From: CAVXNB01 sp963763085
GTDB taxonomy: Bacteria; Actinomycetota; Acidimicrobiia; Acidimicrobiales; Bog-793
Direction: 5' to 3'
DNA: 64,000 nucleotides
NCBI GenBank assembly: GCA_963763085.1
Contig: CAVXNB010000004.1
Coordinates: 1,550,001 to 1,614,000, forward strand
Numbering within the stretch: position 1 is the stretch's first letter; the number at the start of each line of letters is the position of its first letter. The position numbers and the translations under genes were made by a program. The notes under the pieces were generated by a model that did no database searches, was not told the origin of the DNA, and saw only the letters and a program-made list of their open reading frames with translations. Below, in pieces: positions 39,153-47,559 of the stretch.

Positions 39153-40131
39153 TCAGCCCCCTCCCAGGTAGAACACGAGCACGGCCAGGATGGCGAGCAA
39201 GAAGGCGGCCGCCATGAACTCGGTGATCTTGAACAGCCGCAGCTTGGAGAAACTGTTGTCGATCACCGTGAAGATCGCCCCCACGCCGAAGGCCTTGGCC
39301 AACAAGATGGGGATGGCGAGCAGGACCGCCCCGAGTGCCCGCGACCCGGCCAGCCCCCAGGGTGCGACGAAGACGTTCACCAAGATCACGTAGAGGATCA
39401 ACTGCTTCATCGCCGACCCCCACTTCAAAAGGGCGAACAGCGGCCCGGAGTGCTCGAGGGTGCGGGCCTCGTCGATCATGCCGAACTCGAGGGTGCTGGC
39501 GTGGGTCTCGACGGGGATGCGTCCGGTGTCGTTCAACACCACCAAGAAGAAGGCCAGGGCGGCGAGCAGGTGGGCGGGGCGGACCGCCTGGCTGAACGAC
39601 GCCCGGGCGGCGGCCGCCTCGAAGTAGGGGAGGTCGGTGGTGGTGACCAGCGCCACGGTGAAGGTGATGAACAGGATGGACGGCTCGATGAGCGCCCCGA
39701 ACGTCATGGCCCGGCTGCTGCCGAGCTGGGCGTAGGGGCCACCGGTCTCGGCTGCCGCCACGGCCACCGAGAAGCCGGCCAAGCCCAAGATGAACGCGCC
39801 GCCCAAGATGTCGCCCATGTAGCCCAGCGGCAGGGGATAGGTGGTCAGCACCGGGATGAGGAGCGGGACAACCAGGTAGCAGGTGAAGGCCAGCATCGGA
39901 CCCAGCCACGAACACCCAGCTGGCGTCCTCTGGGACGAGGGTCTCCTTGCGGAACAACTTGGCCAGGTCGTAGTAGGGCTGGAGGATCCGCGGGCCGCGC
40001 CGGCCCTGAAGCCGGGCTTCGAGGTGGGCGATCCCGCCGCTCACGAACGGCGCGAACACCACGATGGTGAGGACCTGGAGGACCTGGATCTCTGCCGGCG
40101 CTAAGTTGACTGCGGCCACCCTCACCTCCAC
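39153..40131 (-). CDS. hycD: Ehr membrane anchor subunit (HycD/NuoH-like), one frameshift
   Basis: About 325 residues with eight helices. The N-terminus has IVVFAPFVSGGIAHLEARLQ and GRRGPRILQPYYDLAKLFRK, the hallmark NuoH/HycD loop that contacts the soluble arm. The second frame (from about 39900) continues LAFTCYLVVPLLIPVLTTYP and has NDTGRIPVETHASTLEFGMI, with the conserved acidic loop. It is the first gene of the operon. The start could be GTG 40131, 40125 or 40119; GGAGGTGAG overlaps these codons and favours 40119. It forms the quinone-site/proton-entry anchor in complex I relatives. Confidence 0.85.
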
Positions 40132-40378
40132 GTCACGTCAGCACTACTCGTGCGTAGAGGCCATCAGCCAATGGCCATCAGCCCATGTGGCGGTTCGGGC
40201 GCCCGGTGCCGGGTCACTCACCGGAGCCTCATCCGGCGTCCGTCCACCATACCCCCTGGTGAGCGGGGTTGCCCGGTTTGCCGACCGGTCGCCGAGGACG
40301 ATCAGGTTGGTGAGGTTGGACCCGTGCTGTGCTGGGCCATGATGCACCACGAACCGGCGAGCTTGGAGGTGTCCTGAA
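40132..40378. other. Intergenic region upstream of Ehr operon and enolase gene
   Basis: This 247-bp divergent spacer must contain the Ehr promoter (minus) and the promoter of the enolase (plus). It holds the second copy of the 27-bp dispersed repeat (40322-40348). A minus-strand frame through it is open but not protein-like. No ArsR-type regulator gene is present, unlike the related mycobacterial locus. Confidence 0.4.
40322..40348. repeat. 27-bp exact dispersed repeat, copy 2
   Basis: Identical over 27 bases to 28700-28726 and in the same orientation. It ends 30 bp before the ATG of the enolase gene, between two operons. The flanking bases differ from copy 1 at once on both sides. Confidence 0.75.
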
Positions 40379-41497
40379 ATGAAGATCACGCAGGTAGAAC
40401 CAATAGTCCTGCGATCGGGTCCAATCGATGTAAGCCGGGCCGACGGTACTCAAGATGCGTTCCTGGTCCTGTTGCACACCGACGACGGTCTTGTCGGTGT
40501 CGGAGAAGCAGACACCTCACCCTACGTCGCACGCACCATCATCGATATGCCGACGTCTCACTCCATTTCGCGTGGGCTTCGCGAACTTCTCATCGGCAAG
40601 GATCCTCTGCAGATCCGCCGACTGTGGGACTCGATGTTCTCCGGCAGCTATCACTACGGGCGAGATGGCGCAGCGCTCCACGCAATGAGCGCCATCGACA
40701 TCGCCCTCTGGGACCTCGCCGGCAAAGCCGCCGGTCGCCCGATTTATGACCTCCTTGGTGGCGGGCGCACCGATCACGTGGACGTCTACGCGAGTGAGGT
40801 CATGCCCGACACTCCCGAGGCGGCAGCTGAGCTCGCTAGTCGAGTCGTCGACGAGGGTTTTCTCGCGCTCAAGCTCGGTTGGGGGCCGCTCGGTTCCGAC
40901 CTCGGTCGCGACATCGATCTCGTGTCCGCTGCTCGTGAGACGGTCGGAGCTGATCGGCGTCTCATGATCGACGGCGGGATGGCCTACTCGGTCCAGAAAG
41001 CAAGGGAATTCTGCCGGCGGTGCGAGCCTTTCGACCTGTCCTGGTTCGAGGAACCCTTCGACGCCGATGATCTCGAGTCCTATCGACGGCTGAGCGACAC
41101 AGTTGCCGTGAAGATCGCCTGCGGCGAGGCTCACTCGACGCTACGGTCCTTCAAGCGCCTTGTCGATGAGGCCCACGTAGACGTACTTCAGCCCGACCTC
41201 GGTCGTTGTGGTGGCTTCAGCGTGGCTCACGATGTGGCACGGCTCGCCAGCACGGCAAATGTCGATGTCGTGCCTCACTCGTTCTCGACTGATGTGCTCT
41301 TGGCCGCCTCGCTCCAATTCGTGGCCTCTTTGGATGGCGAACGGCTCGTGGAGTACCCAGTGACGGCTTCAGTGCGCAGCGGCTCGATCGTCACCCACCC
41401 GCTACGACCTCGTGAAGGGAAGCTAGAGGTGCCGCTGGGGCCGGGCCTTGGGATCGAGCTTGACGAAGACGAGATTGCAAGGCGCCGTGTGATGTAG
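40379..41497 (+). CDS. Mandelate racemase/muconate lactonizing-type enolase-superfamily enzyme 1
   Basis: 372 residues from ATG 40379 with GGAGGTG 6-8 bp upstream. Metal ligands are Asp198 (MIDGG), Glu224 (WFEEPF) and Glu250 (KIACGE). Acid/base residues are Lys165 (ALKLGWG) and the Asp273-His300 pair (VLQPDLGRCGG, VVPHSF). This set fits the mandelate racemase subgroup, mostly sugar-acid dehydratases or racemases that abstract the proton next to a carboxylate. It converges with the solute-binding protein gene. No operator of the local LacI type was seen upstream, so its control may differ. The substrate is not predictable by eye. Confidence 0.88.
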   Translation: MKITQVEPIVLRSGPIDVSRADGTQDAFLVLLHTDDGLVGVGEADTSPYVARTIIDMPTSHSISRGLRELLIGKDPLQIRRLWDSMFSGSYHYGRDGAALHAMSAIDIALWDLAGKAAGRPIYDLLGGGRTDHVDVYASEVMPDTPEAAAELASRVVDEGFLALKLGWGPLGSDLGRDIDLVSAARETVGADRRLMIDGGMAYSVQKAREFCRRCEPFDLSWFEEPFDADDLESYRRLSDTVAVKIACGEAHSTLRSFKRLVDEAHVDVLQPDLGRCGGFSVAHDVARLASTANVDVVPHSFSTDVLLAASLQFVASLDGERLVEYPVTASVRSGSIVTHPLRPREGKLEVPLGPGLGIELDEDEIARRRVM

Positions 41498-41504
41498 GCG
41501 GCAT

Positions 41505-41520
41505 CATGCCCGGAGGCATG
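41505..41520. terminator. Hairpin between convergent genes
   Basis: CATGCC (41505-41510) and GGCATG (41515-41520) pair perfectly around CGGA, 8 bp after the enolase stop. A second GC-rich imperfect hairpin follows at about 41530-41562. Together they can stop transcription from both sides. No U-run is present. Confidence 0.5.
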
Positions 41521-41570
41521 AAATCCGAGGGGCCGCTTTCGCCGCCGCGGCGGGGACCTCTGGCATCAAA

Positions 41571-43151
41571 TCAAGAGAACCAGAAATTCTTGAAGCCGAA
41601 GTTGCTCAGGTAGAGCTCCTTGGACGGGACGACGCCGTTCAGATTCTTAGCGTGACCGTCGATGCACGGCGTGAAGTACGGGATGATATAGCCGCCCTCG
41701 TTCCACCAGATGACCTGCATCTCCTGCACGATTTCCTTCTGCTTTGCCGGTTCGAGCGTGGCCAGGGCCTGTGCGTAGAGCTTGTTGAACTGGGAATTGT
41801 TGAAGTGCGTCTCGTTGTACGGCGCACCAGGAACCTCACCCTCGCCCGTGTTGGTGAGGAAGCCGAGCGCCGGCCAGGAGTCGAAGGCAAACGTCCACTT
41901 GAGGTAGTTCGGGCCGAACATGTCCGTCGGGGTGATGGTGGCCAGGTTGACAGTTACCCCGGCACCGCGTGCCTGCTGGGCAAACACCTGAGCCATCTCC
42001 GTGACGCCAGCGGCGATATCCGCGCTCTGCAGCTGAACGGTGAGGTCAGACTTGCCGGCTGCCTTCAGCAACGACTTGGCCTGGTCGAGGTCTTGTGTGC
42101 GCTGGGGAATGCTCGTGTTGTAATCCGCGTCGTAGACAGAGTAAAGGTCGTTGCCGATTAGGCCATACCCATCGAAGACGAGCTTCAACATCTGCTCGCG
42201 GTCGACCAGCAACCGCATTGCCTGGCGCACACGGACATCATTGAATGGAGTCACGTCGACCCGCATCGTAATAGGCGTGTAACTCCCCGACTTGGATATC
42301 ACAACAGGTTGACCGGCTGCCCTCAGGGTGGACACCGATGCCGCGGAAAGAGCTCCGATTGCGTCAATCTGCCCCGCGATGAGTCCGTTGAGCTGGCTCG
42401 TCTCGTCGTTAAAGTCGGAGATGACCACCTCGTCAACATAAGGAAGCCCGCTCTCCCAGTAATTCTCGTTGCGGACAAAGGTACTTTCCACTCCCGGTGT
42501 GAAGCTCTTGAACTTGAAAGGCCCAGTACCCACCGGGTGATTGACGTCGTAGCCGACGGGCACGATGAAGTAGTAGTAGTCGCAGAGAAGCTGCACAAGG
42601 GGCGAGAAAGGTGAGCTGAAGGGAAGGCTCACGGTCTGGTTGTCCAGCTTCTTCATGTTCTTCCAATCCAGCGTGGTGAGCTGGGCTGCTCCCGGCTTGG
42701 GATCCTTCGGATCCATTATCCGCTGAAAGCTGAATATGACGTCATCAGCGGTCAGCGGCTTGCCGTTGTGGAACACCACGTCGGGGCGGACGCGAAGCGT
42801 CCACTCGGTCGCGGTGGCGTTCGGCGTTATCTCGTCCATGAGCGACAGCCTCGGCTGCGCATCGAGGTTCAGCTCGGAGGGAGAGTTGTAGAGCTGAATG
42901 TGGCGTGCCTGGTCCAGAAAGTTGACCAGCACCTGAGCGTCGAGGGTGTCGCTGGATGCCCCTCCGGTGAGTGCGACACGGAGCCGGCCTCCGTACTTCG
43001 GCTTGCTCGGGCTCACCGTGGTCGTGGTCGCGGGCGTGCTGGTGGTCGTAGTCGTCGAGCTGGAGCCGCACGCCGCAAGCGCCGCTCCGGCGCCGAGCAC
43101 GACCCCGGTCTTGAGAACGTCGCGTCGGGACAATCTCCGGTCGTCCGCCAT
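41571..43151 (-). CDS. ABC-type solute-binding lipoprotein (peptide/opine/nickel, SBP family 5), Tat-exported
   Basis: 526 residues from ATG 43151, with GGGGAG 8 bp upstream. The N-terminus RRLSRRDVLKTGVVLGAGAA is a twin-arginine signal followed by a lipobox with Cys28 (LAACGSS) and a Thr/Ser linker. The body has family 5 marks: WTLRVRPDVVFHNGKPLTAD, DVIFSFQRIMDPKDP and GTGPFKFKSF, VDVTPFNDVRVRQAMRLLVD. These proteins bind oligopeptides, opines or glycosides for an ABC importer. No permease or ATPase gene is nearby, so it must use a distant transporter. It is directly downstream of the second enolase and probably in its operon. Confidence 0.92.
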   Translation of the reverse strand: MADDRRLSRRDVLKTGVVLGAGAALAACGSSSTTTTTSTPATTTTVSPSKPKYGGRLRVALTGGASSDTLDAQVLVNFLDQARHIQLYNSPSELNLDAQPRLSLMDEITPNATATEWTLRVRPDVVFHNGKPLTADDVIFSFQRIMDPKDPKPGAAQLTTLDWKNMKKLDNQTVSLPFSSPFSPLVQLLCDYYYFIVPVGYDVNHPVGTGPFKFKSFTPGVESTFVRNENYWESGLPYVDEVVISDFNDETSQLNGLIAGQIDAIGALSAASVSTLRAAGQPVVISKSGSYTPITMRVDVTPFNDVRVRQAMRLLVDREQMLKLVFDGYGLIGNDLYSVYDADYNTSIPQRTQDLDQAKSLLKAAGKSDLTVQLQSADIAAGVTEMAQVFAQQARGAGVTVNLATITPTDMFGPNYLKWTFAFDSWPALGFLTNTGEGEVPGAPYNETHFNNSQFNKLYAQALATLEPAKQKEIVQEMQVIWWNEGGYIIPYFTPCIDGHAKNLNGVVPSKELYLSNFGFKNFWFS

Positions 43152-43183
43152 CACAGGTCTCCCCTCATTGGTGTGTGAGTTGG

Positions 43184-44326
43184 TCACAGTTCGTCTTGGG
43201 TCAGGTCGCTCAGGGCTTCGCGGTCGAGTGTGACGCCGAGTCCTGGTGTGTCCGGTATCGCAAACATGCCGTCTGCGTCCAGCTGGAAGGCACCGTTGCA
43301 GATCTGGTTCATGTATGCGGAATCGGTCTCGTACTCGACGAAACTTGCTGTCGGAAAGGCGCTCGCGAGCTGGAGATCGGCCGCGACTCCGATGGCCGTG
43401 AAGGAGCCGTGCCCCACGTATTGGAGACCGTTGTCCTCGACCAGCTGGGCGATCCTGCGCTGTTCGCTGATGCCGCCCGCCTTGCTGACGTCCGGTTGAA
43501 CGATATCCAGCGCGTGTCGCTCGATCCATGGTTTAAACGCCTGCCTGCCGACGAGCGACTCGCCCGCCGCGATCGGGGTGCGGGACCGGTCTCTCAGCCG
43601 AGCGAAGTCGTCGAGGGCGTTCGGGTTGAGCGGTTCTTCCAGCCACGTGACCCCATAGTCGGCAACCATGTCCGCGGTGCGAAGGGCCCATTTGTAGCCC
43701 TGCTGCCAGAATGCGTCGTTACCACCGGCGTCGACCATCAGGTCGGACTCTTCCCCGACCGCCTCACGGGCGGTGCGTACGATCAGCTCGTCGAGCGTCG
43801 AGCTGACCCGGCCGAAGGGAATCCAACCGATCTTGAAGGCTCGGAATCCCTCGGCTCGAAGTGGCGAAAGTCTGTCCGCGAGGGTTTCCACTTCCCCGAT
43901 GACAATCGACGCGTAGGGTCGCACTCGATCTCTGTAGCGTCCGCCGAGCAGCCGGCCGACCGGCTGCTTCGTCACTTGGCCGAAGAGATCCCAAAGCGCG
44001 ATGTCGATGCCCGAGATCGCGTGGTCGATCGTGCCGCCCCGCCCGATCCACGCCGCGTGCCGTCGCAGCTTCTCGGTGACGCGCTCGGGCTCGATGACGA
44101 GCTCGCCCCTGTAGAGCGGCTCCAAGACTTCGAGCGCAGCTCGTACGAGCCGAACGTCGGAGTAGACGCTTCCGATGCCGATGGCTCCATCGTCGCTATG
44201 CACGCCGACGAGGGTGATCGGCCAATACGACCAGCCGGGCGGCAACTGCCCCCCGAGCCGGGCCGGGTCGCCCTCCGGGTACTCGAACGCTGGAAGTCCG
44301 ACGGCACGGATCGCCGCGATTCTCAT
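43184..44326 (-). CDS. Mandelate racemase/muconate lactonizing-type enolase-superfamily enzyme 2
   Basis: 380 residues from ATG 44326. Metal ligands Asp199 (LMVDAGGN), Glu230 (TWLEEPL) and Glu255 (IAAGES); Lys165 (AFKIGWIPFG) and the Asp279-His306 pair (VQPDVSKAGG, YVGHGS) complete the mandelate racemase-type active site. It shares little sequence with enzyme 1 outside the motifs, so the two probably act on different acids or steps. It is divergent from the LacI regulator, and a candidate operator lies 60 bp upstream at 44385. The solute-binding lipoprotein follows 32 bp after its stop. Confidence 0.9.
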   Translation of the reverse strand: MRIAAIRAVGLPAFEYPEGDPARLGGQLPPGWSYWPITLVGVHSDDGAIGIGSVYSDVRLVRAALEVLEPLYRGELVIEPERVTEKLRRHAAWIGRGGTIDHAISGIDIALWDLFGQVTKQPVGRLLGGRYRDRVRPYASIVIGEVETLADRLSPLRAEGFRAFKIGWIPFGRVSSTLDELIVRTAREAVGEESDLMVDAGGNDAFWQQGYKWALRTADMVADYGVTWLEEPLNPNALDDFARLRDRSRTPIAAGESLVGRQAFKPWIERHALDIVQPDVSKAGGISEQRRIAQLVEDNGLQYVGHGSFTAIGVAADLQLASAFPTASFVEYETDSAYMNQICNGAFQLDADGMFAIPDTPGLGVTLDREALSDLTQDEL

Positions 44327-44384
44327 TAGCCCCCCGTCTTACAGTCGCGCACGCGAATCGCCCTGAGCGTACACCAGACAGCAA

Positions 44385-44398
44385 GTTGATTGTTAAAT
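44385..44398. promoter_or_regulatory. Candidate LacI-type operator before enolase 2
   Basis: GTTGATTGTTAAAT resembles the sites at 44510 and 52704: TTGA, four bases, then (T)MAA. It is 60 bp upstream of the enolase 2 start in the shared lacI/enolase control region. The right arm has one mismatch (TAAA for TCAA). Confidence 0.5.
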
Positions 44399-44506
44399 GA
44401 ATGCCAGACCCAACCGCCAGGTAATCCCCGCACCAGACCTGGCCATGGGCCAGTGTGGACAGGGCTCCACGAGGTGTCGAAGTTCGCAGGGCACGCCTAC
44501 ATGACC

Positions 44507-44523
44507 TAGATTGATTGTTCAAT
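44507..44523 (+). promoter_or_regulatory. Candidate -10 box and operator overlapping the lacI start
   Basis: ATTGATTGTTCAAT (44510-44523) is a perfect inverted repeat with 5-bp arms ATTGA/TCAAT around TTGT. It overlaps the ATG at 44522. TAGATT at 44507-44512 stands where a -10 box would be for a leaderless transcript beginning at that ATG, and no Shine-Dalgarno is present. Binding here would block transcription of the regulator itself. Confidence 0.55.
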
Positions 44524-45691
44524 GCAGCCGAGCATTACGCGTCGTACCGGCGCCGGGAGCGATGTCACCGGCACGGCCGAGCCGCGTGGTCGGCTGACCC
44601 GAGCCGAGCCGGAGAGGACGGCCGGCCGGGGTCGGGCGACGATCGCAGACGTTGCGCGACTTGCGGGCGTGTCGTTGCAGACCGTTTCCAACGTTCTGAA
44701 CAACCACGTCAAGGGGAGGATGACGAAAGAGACCGAAGAGCGCGTCTTCGGGGCCATGGTGAAACTCGACTACTGCCCAGACGCCAGGGCGGTTCGCCTT
44801 CGTGGCAACCGTGCCCAGGCGATTGCCGTCACCGTTCTTGACCCCAGCCCGAGGTTCCTGGCGGACGCCTTCACCGCAGAGGTGCTCTCCGGGATCGCCT
44901 ACCAGGCGGGGGAGCTTGGCTATCGGGTCCTGCTGAGTGGGGGTGCGTTCAACCACGACCGGAGCGAAGTCGTGAAGGTGCTGCGGTCCCGTGAGGCAGA
45001 CGGCATGATCGTGCTGCCGTCTGGCGCCTCGGCGGAATGGCTCGACCTGCTCGATGCGATCTCGTCGGCCAGAAGGCCGTTCGTTGTCGTCCAGTCTCAG
45101 ATCGAGCTCCCCACAGCGGGCATTCCGACCGGCGGGAGCGTCAGCGCCGACGATCACGGAGGAGGCGCCAAGCTGGGCCGTCTCCTGACGAGCCTCGGCC
45201 ACAGAGAGATCGTCTTTCTCACCACCGAGGCCTCCTGGCCGGCGGTCGAGCGCCGCTTCGACGGGATCTGCGAGACGCTCGGCGAAGCGGGAGTGGCCCC
45301 GCCCGAGGTGGTCAAGGCAGCCGACTGGACCGTAAGGGCGGCCGCCGAGGCCATCGCCCCGTATTTCGAGCGGGGCCGTGCGTCGTGCAGCGCGGTTGTA
45401 GGTGCCAATGACGTGCTCGCCGCCGGCGCCCTCGTGGCGGCACGCCGCCAACGTCTGAAGGTTCCCAGGGGGGTCTCGATCGTCGGCTTCGACGACCTCG
45501 ACGTCGCGCTCGCCGTGATCCCGGCGCTCACGACGGTACGTGTGCCCGGCTTTTCGATCGGCGTCACGGCGGCCGACGACCTCATCAGGCGCGCCGAGGA
45601 ACCCGAGGAGTATCCGGCGCAGTCGCGCATCTTCGCGACCGAGCTCGTGCTCCGGGACAGCCACGCCCCGCCACAGACGGCAGGAACCTAG
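44522..45691 (+). CDS. LacI-family transcriptional regulator
   Basis: 389 residues. The helix-turn-helix is at 40-60 (TIADVARLAGVSLQTVSNVL) followed by the hinge-type NNHVKGRMTKETEERV. The effector domain has the periplasmic-binding-protein fold: AIAVTVLDPSPRFLADAF, GMIVLPSG, HREIVFLTTEASW and GVSIVGFDDLDVALAVIPAL, TTVRVPG. The 39-residue N-terminal extension may be absent in vivo, but no later in-frame start with a Shine-Dalgarno was found; the upstream signals suggest leaderless translation. It is placed between two minus-strand catabolic operons and is the obvious regulator of both. The inducer is probably a pathway acid. Confidence 0.93.
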   Translation: MQPSITRRTGAGSDVTGTAEPRGRLTRAEPERTAGRGRATIADVARLAGVSLQTVSNVLNNHVKGRMTKETEERVFGAMVKLDYCPDARAVRLRGNRAQAIAVTVLDPSPRFLADAFTAEVLSGIAYQAGELGYRVLLSGGAFNHDRSEVVKVLRSREADGMIVLPSGASAEWLDLLDAISSARRPFVVVQSQIELPTAGIPTGGSVSADDHGGGAKLGRLLTSLGHREIVFLTTEASWPAVERRFDGICETLGEAGVAPPEVVKAADWTVRAAAEAIAPYFERGRASCSAVVGANDVLAAGALVAARRQRLKVPRGVSIVGFDDLDVALAVIPALTTVRVPGFSIGVTAADDLIRRAEEPEEYPAQSRIFATELVLRDSHAPPQTAGT

Positions 45692-45701
45692 CCTCGCGAC
45701 C

Positions 45702-45716
45702 AGCCCCGGCCGGGCT
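45702..45716. terminator. Hairpin between lacI and the aldo/keto reductase
   Basis: AGCCC (45702-45706) pairs with GGGCT (45712-45716) around CGGCC. It sits in a 44-bp gap between convergent genes and could act on both. No U-run is present. Confidence 0.4.
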
Positions 45717-45735
45717 CGTGCGCTCCTCATCGCTG

Positions 45736-46539
45736 TCAGGTCCTCGAGCGGACGAACTGCTCGAGGAGAAGTCGCTGATCACCGTCCAGGTGGGAGCCGT
45801 CCCCGGCGCGAGCGTTGACGACGGCGTGCTCGGGGTGGCGAGTGGCGGGGATCACGACGTGGACGCGCGGGTCGGCGAGAACCCACTTCAGCAGCGCCGA
45901 GGCCCAGTTCGAGACGCCGAGCTGCTTCAGAGCGACGTCGTCCGGACCGGGAAACAGACCCCCCTCGGCGAAGGGACGCATGACGATCACGCCGAGGTTC
46001 AGCTCCGCGGCGAGCGGGAGGATGCGTCGCTCGACATCGCGCTCCAATACGTTGTAGGGGACCTGGATCGCGTCGATGCGGCCGGTAGTCATCGCCGATT
46101 CGAGCTCCTGGAAGGCTGCCTTGTCGTAGTGGGTGACCCCGATGAATTTCAGCTTTCCCTGTTCGCGCTCGCGCTCGAGCCAGGACAGGTGGCTCCGCCA
46201 AGCGACGAGATTGTGGATCTGCTCCAGCTCCAGAACGCCACCGAAGATCCGAAGCTGGTGCTCGAACTGCCGTTTGCCGGTCTCTTCGGACGGTGTCCAG
46301 ATCTTCGTAGCTACCCAGGCTCGGCTGCGGTGCGGCTCCAGCGCCCGCCCGAGCACGTCCTCGGCGCGTCCGTACATCGGCGAGGTGTCGAAGACCTTCG
46401 TCCCGTCCGCGAGTGCGGCCTCGACGACGCTGCGAGCGCGCTGTTCCTTCGAGGCGGGCACATCGAATGTCGCCCAGGTTCCGAGCCCAATGACGGGCAA
46501 GCTCACCCCGCTCGCACCAAACACCCGGGTCTCCATCAA
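45736..46539 (-). CDS. Aldo/keto reductase
   Basis: 267 residues from TTG 46539 (or ATG 46536), with GAGGAGGTG upstream. The catalytic tetrad is visible: Asp51 and Tyr56 in FDTSPMYGRAE, Lys79 in WVATKIW and His109 in QIHNLVAW. NADPH-binding elements follow (GVTHYDKAAF, VPYNVLERD, VVIPATRHPEHA). The protein is somewhat short for the family (usually 280-330). It is last in the minus-strand hydantoinase operon and would reduce or oxidise a sugar or aldehyde product made upstream. The 42-bp gap to dapA-like gene holds only its ribosome site. Confidence 0.9.
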   Translation of the reverse strand: MMETRVFGASGVSLPVIGLGTWATFDVPASKEQRARSVVEAALADGTKVFDTSPMYGRAEDVLGRALEPHRSRAWVATKIWTPSEETGKRQFEHQLRIFGGVLELEQIHNLVAWRSHLSWLEREREQGKLKFIGVTHYDKAAFQELESAMTTGRIDAIQVPYNVLERDVERRILPLAAELNLGVIVMRPFAEGGLFPGPDDVALKQLGVSNWASALLKWVLADPRVHVVIPATRHPEHAVVNARAGDGSHLDGDQRLLLEQFVRSRT

Positions 46540-46581
46540 CAGGACTTCACCTCCTCGTCTTCCAGTGTTGTCGTTCGCGGT

Positions 46582-47484
46582 CTAGCGATCCGGCGCCGGC
46601 AACGGCACGCTGTCAGAGCCCCGACAGCTGTTGTAGGCCGTTCGCAGGAATTGCTGTCTCGCGTGCGAGGCGCTCTCAAGCGGCAGCCGGACCTCCCTCG
46701 AGGTGAAAATGCCGAGATCGGCCAGGATGGACTTGCTCGTGGCAATCTCGTCGCCGATGCCGAAGGCGTGCACGAACGGTAAGACGTCGGTCGCCAGCAC
46801 CTCGAAGGCGCCAGCACCGTCGCCGACCTGGGCGAGATCCCAAGCTCGACGAAACGACGCCGGGAAGATCGCCGGCCCGATCATCATCGCCCCGTCAACG
46901 CCGGCGGCGAGGAAGCGAGCCATGATCGGGTCGTCGCCGGCCAAGACGGTCAACCCCGCCTCGTGCCAAGTGCCGATCTTCGCCAGATCGTGGTCGGTCA
47001 ATTTCACCGTCTGCATGTGATCGAGCTGACGGCTCCACTCGACGACGTCCGCGGCGGCGAGGACCGTACGCGTCGAGACCGGGTTGTCGTATAGGACGAG
47101 CTCGGTCTCGAGGACGGCGTCGAGCAGTGTGAGATAGCCGAGCACGCCCGAGGCCGAGTTGGCGAAGTAGTACGGCGCCGAGCAGAGGACGCCCCGCGCG
47201 CCATGGCCTTCGGCGTGGCGGGCGAGGGCGATCGAGTCCCTCACGCTCGTGCTCGAGACGCCGACGACCACCGTCTTGTCCGGCGGCGTCTGGGCGAGGG
47301 CCAACTCCGCGATGCTCATTCGCTCCTCGGTCGTCATCGAGGGAGCCTCGCCGGTGCTGCCGAGCAGTGTGTAGCCGTCGAGGTGAGGAAGGATGTGGTC
47401 GAGGAGGCGGCGAAAGCTCGGCTCGTCGAACTCGTCGTCGACCAGCGGTGTCGGGATGACTGGGAGCAGTCCTCTCAGTGCCAT
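46582..47484 (-). CDS. DapA/NAL-superfamily class I aldolase or dehydratase
   Basis: 300 residues. Schiff-base Lys161 is in MQTVKLTDHD and Tyr132 in LVLYDNPV; the carboxylate-binding GSTGE is at 42-46. These define the dihydrodipicolinate synthase/N-acetylneuraminate lyase superfamily. In this catabolic setting a 2-keto-3-deoxy sugar-acid aldolase or 5-dehydro-4-deoxyglucarate-type dehydratase is more likely than lysine biosynthesis. The neighbours (two enolase-type dehydratases, Ldh-type dehydrogenase) support sugar-acid breakdown. The exact substrate is open. Confidence 0.9.
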   Translation of the reverse strand: MALRGLLPVIPTPLVDDEFDEPSFRRLLDHILPHLDGYTLLGSTGEAPSMTTEERMSIAELALAQTPPDKTVVVGVSSTSVRDSIALARHAEGHGARGVLCSAPYYFANSASGVLGYLTLLDAVLETELVLYDNPVSTRTVLAAADVVEWSRQLDHMQTVKLTDHDLAKIGTWHEAGLTVLAGDDPIMARFLAAGVDGAMMIGPAIFPASFRRAWDLAQVGDGAGAFEVLATDVLPFVHAFGIGDEIATSKSILADLGIFTSREVRLPLESASHARQQFLRTAYNSCRGSDSVPLPAPDR

Positions 47485-47559
47485 TCAGCTTCTCCTCTAC
47501 GCGAGACAGTGGGACGAGCAGCAGACCACGATTCGCCCCCGAGTCGCGGGGCTCTCAGG

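Noticed and set aside
32608..40131. A functional group 4 NiFe hydrogenase or formate hydrogenlyase.
   Set aside because: All NiFe and N2 cysteine ligands are missing and no formate dehydrogenase or maturation genes are present.
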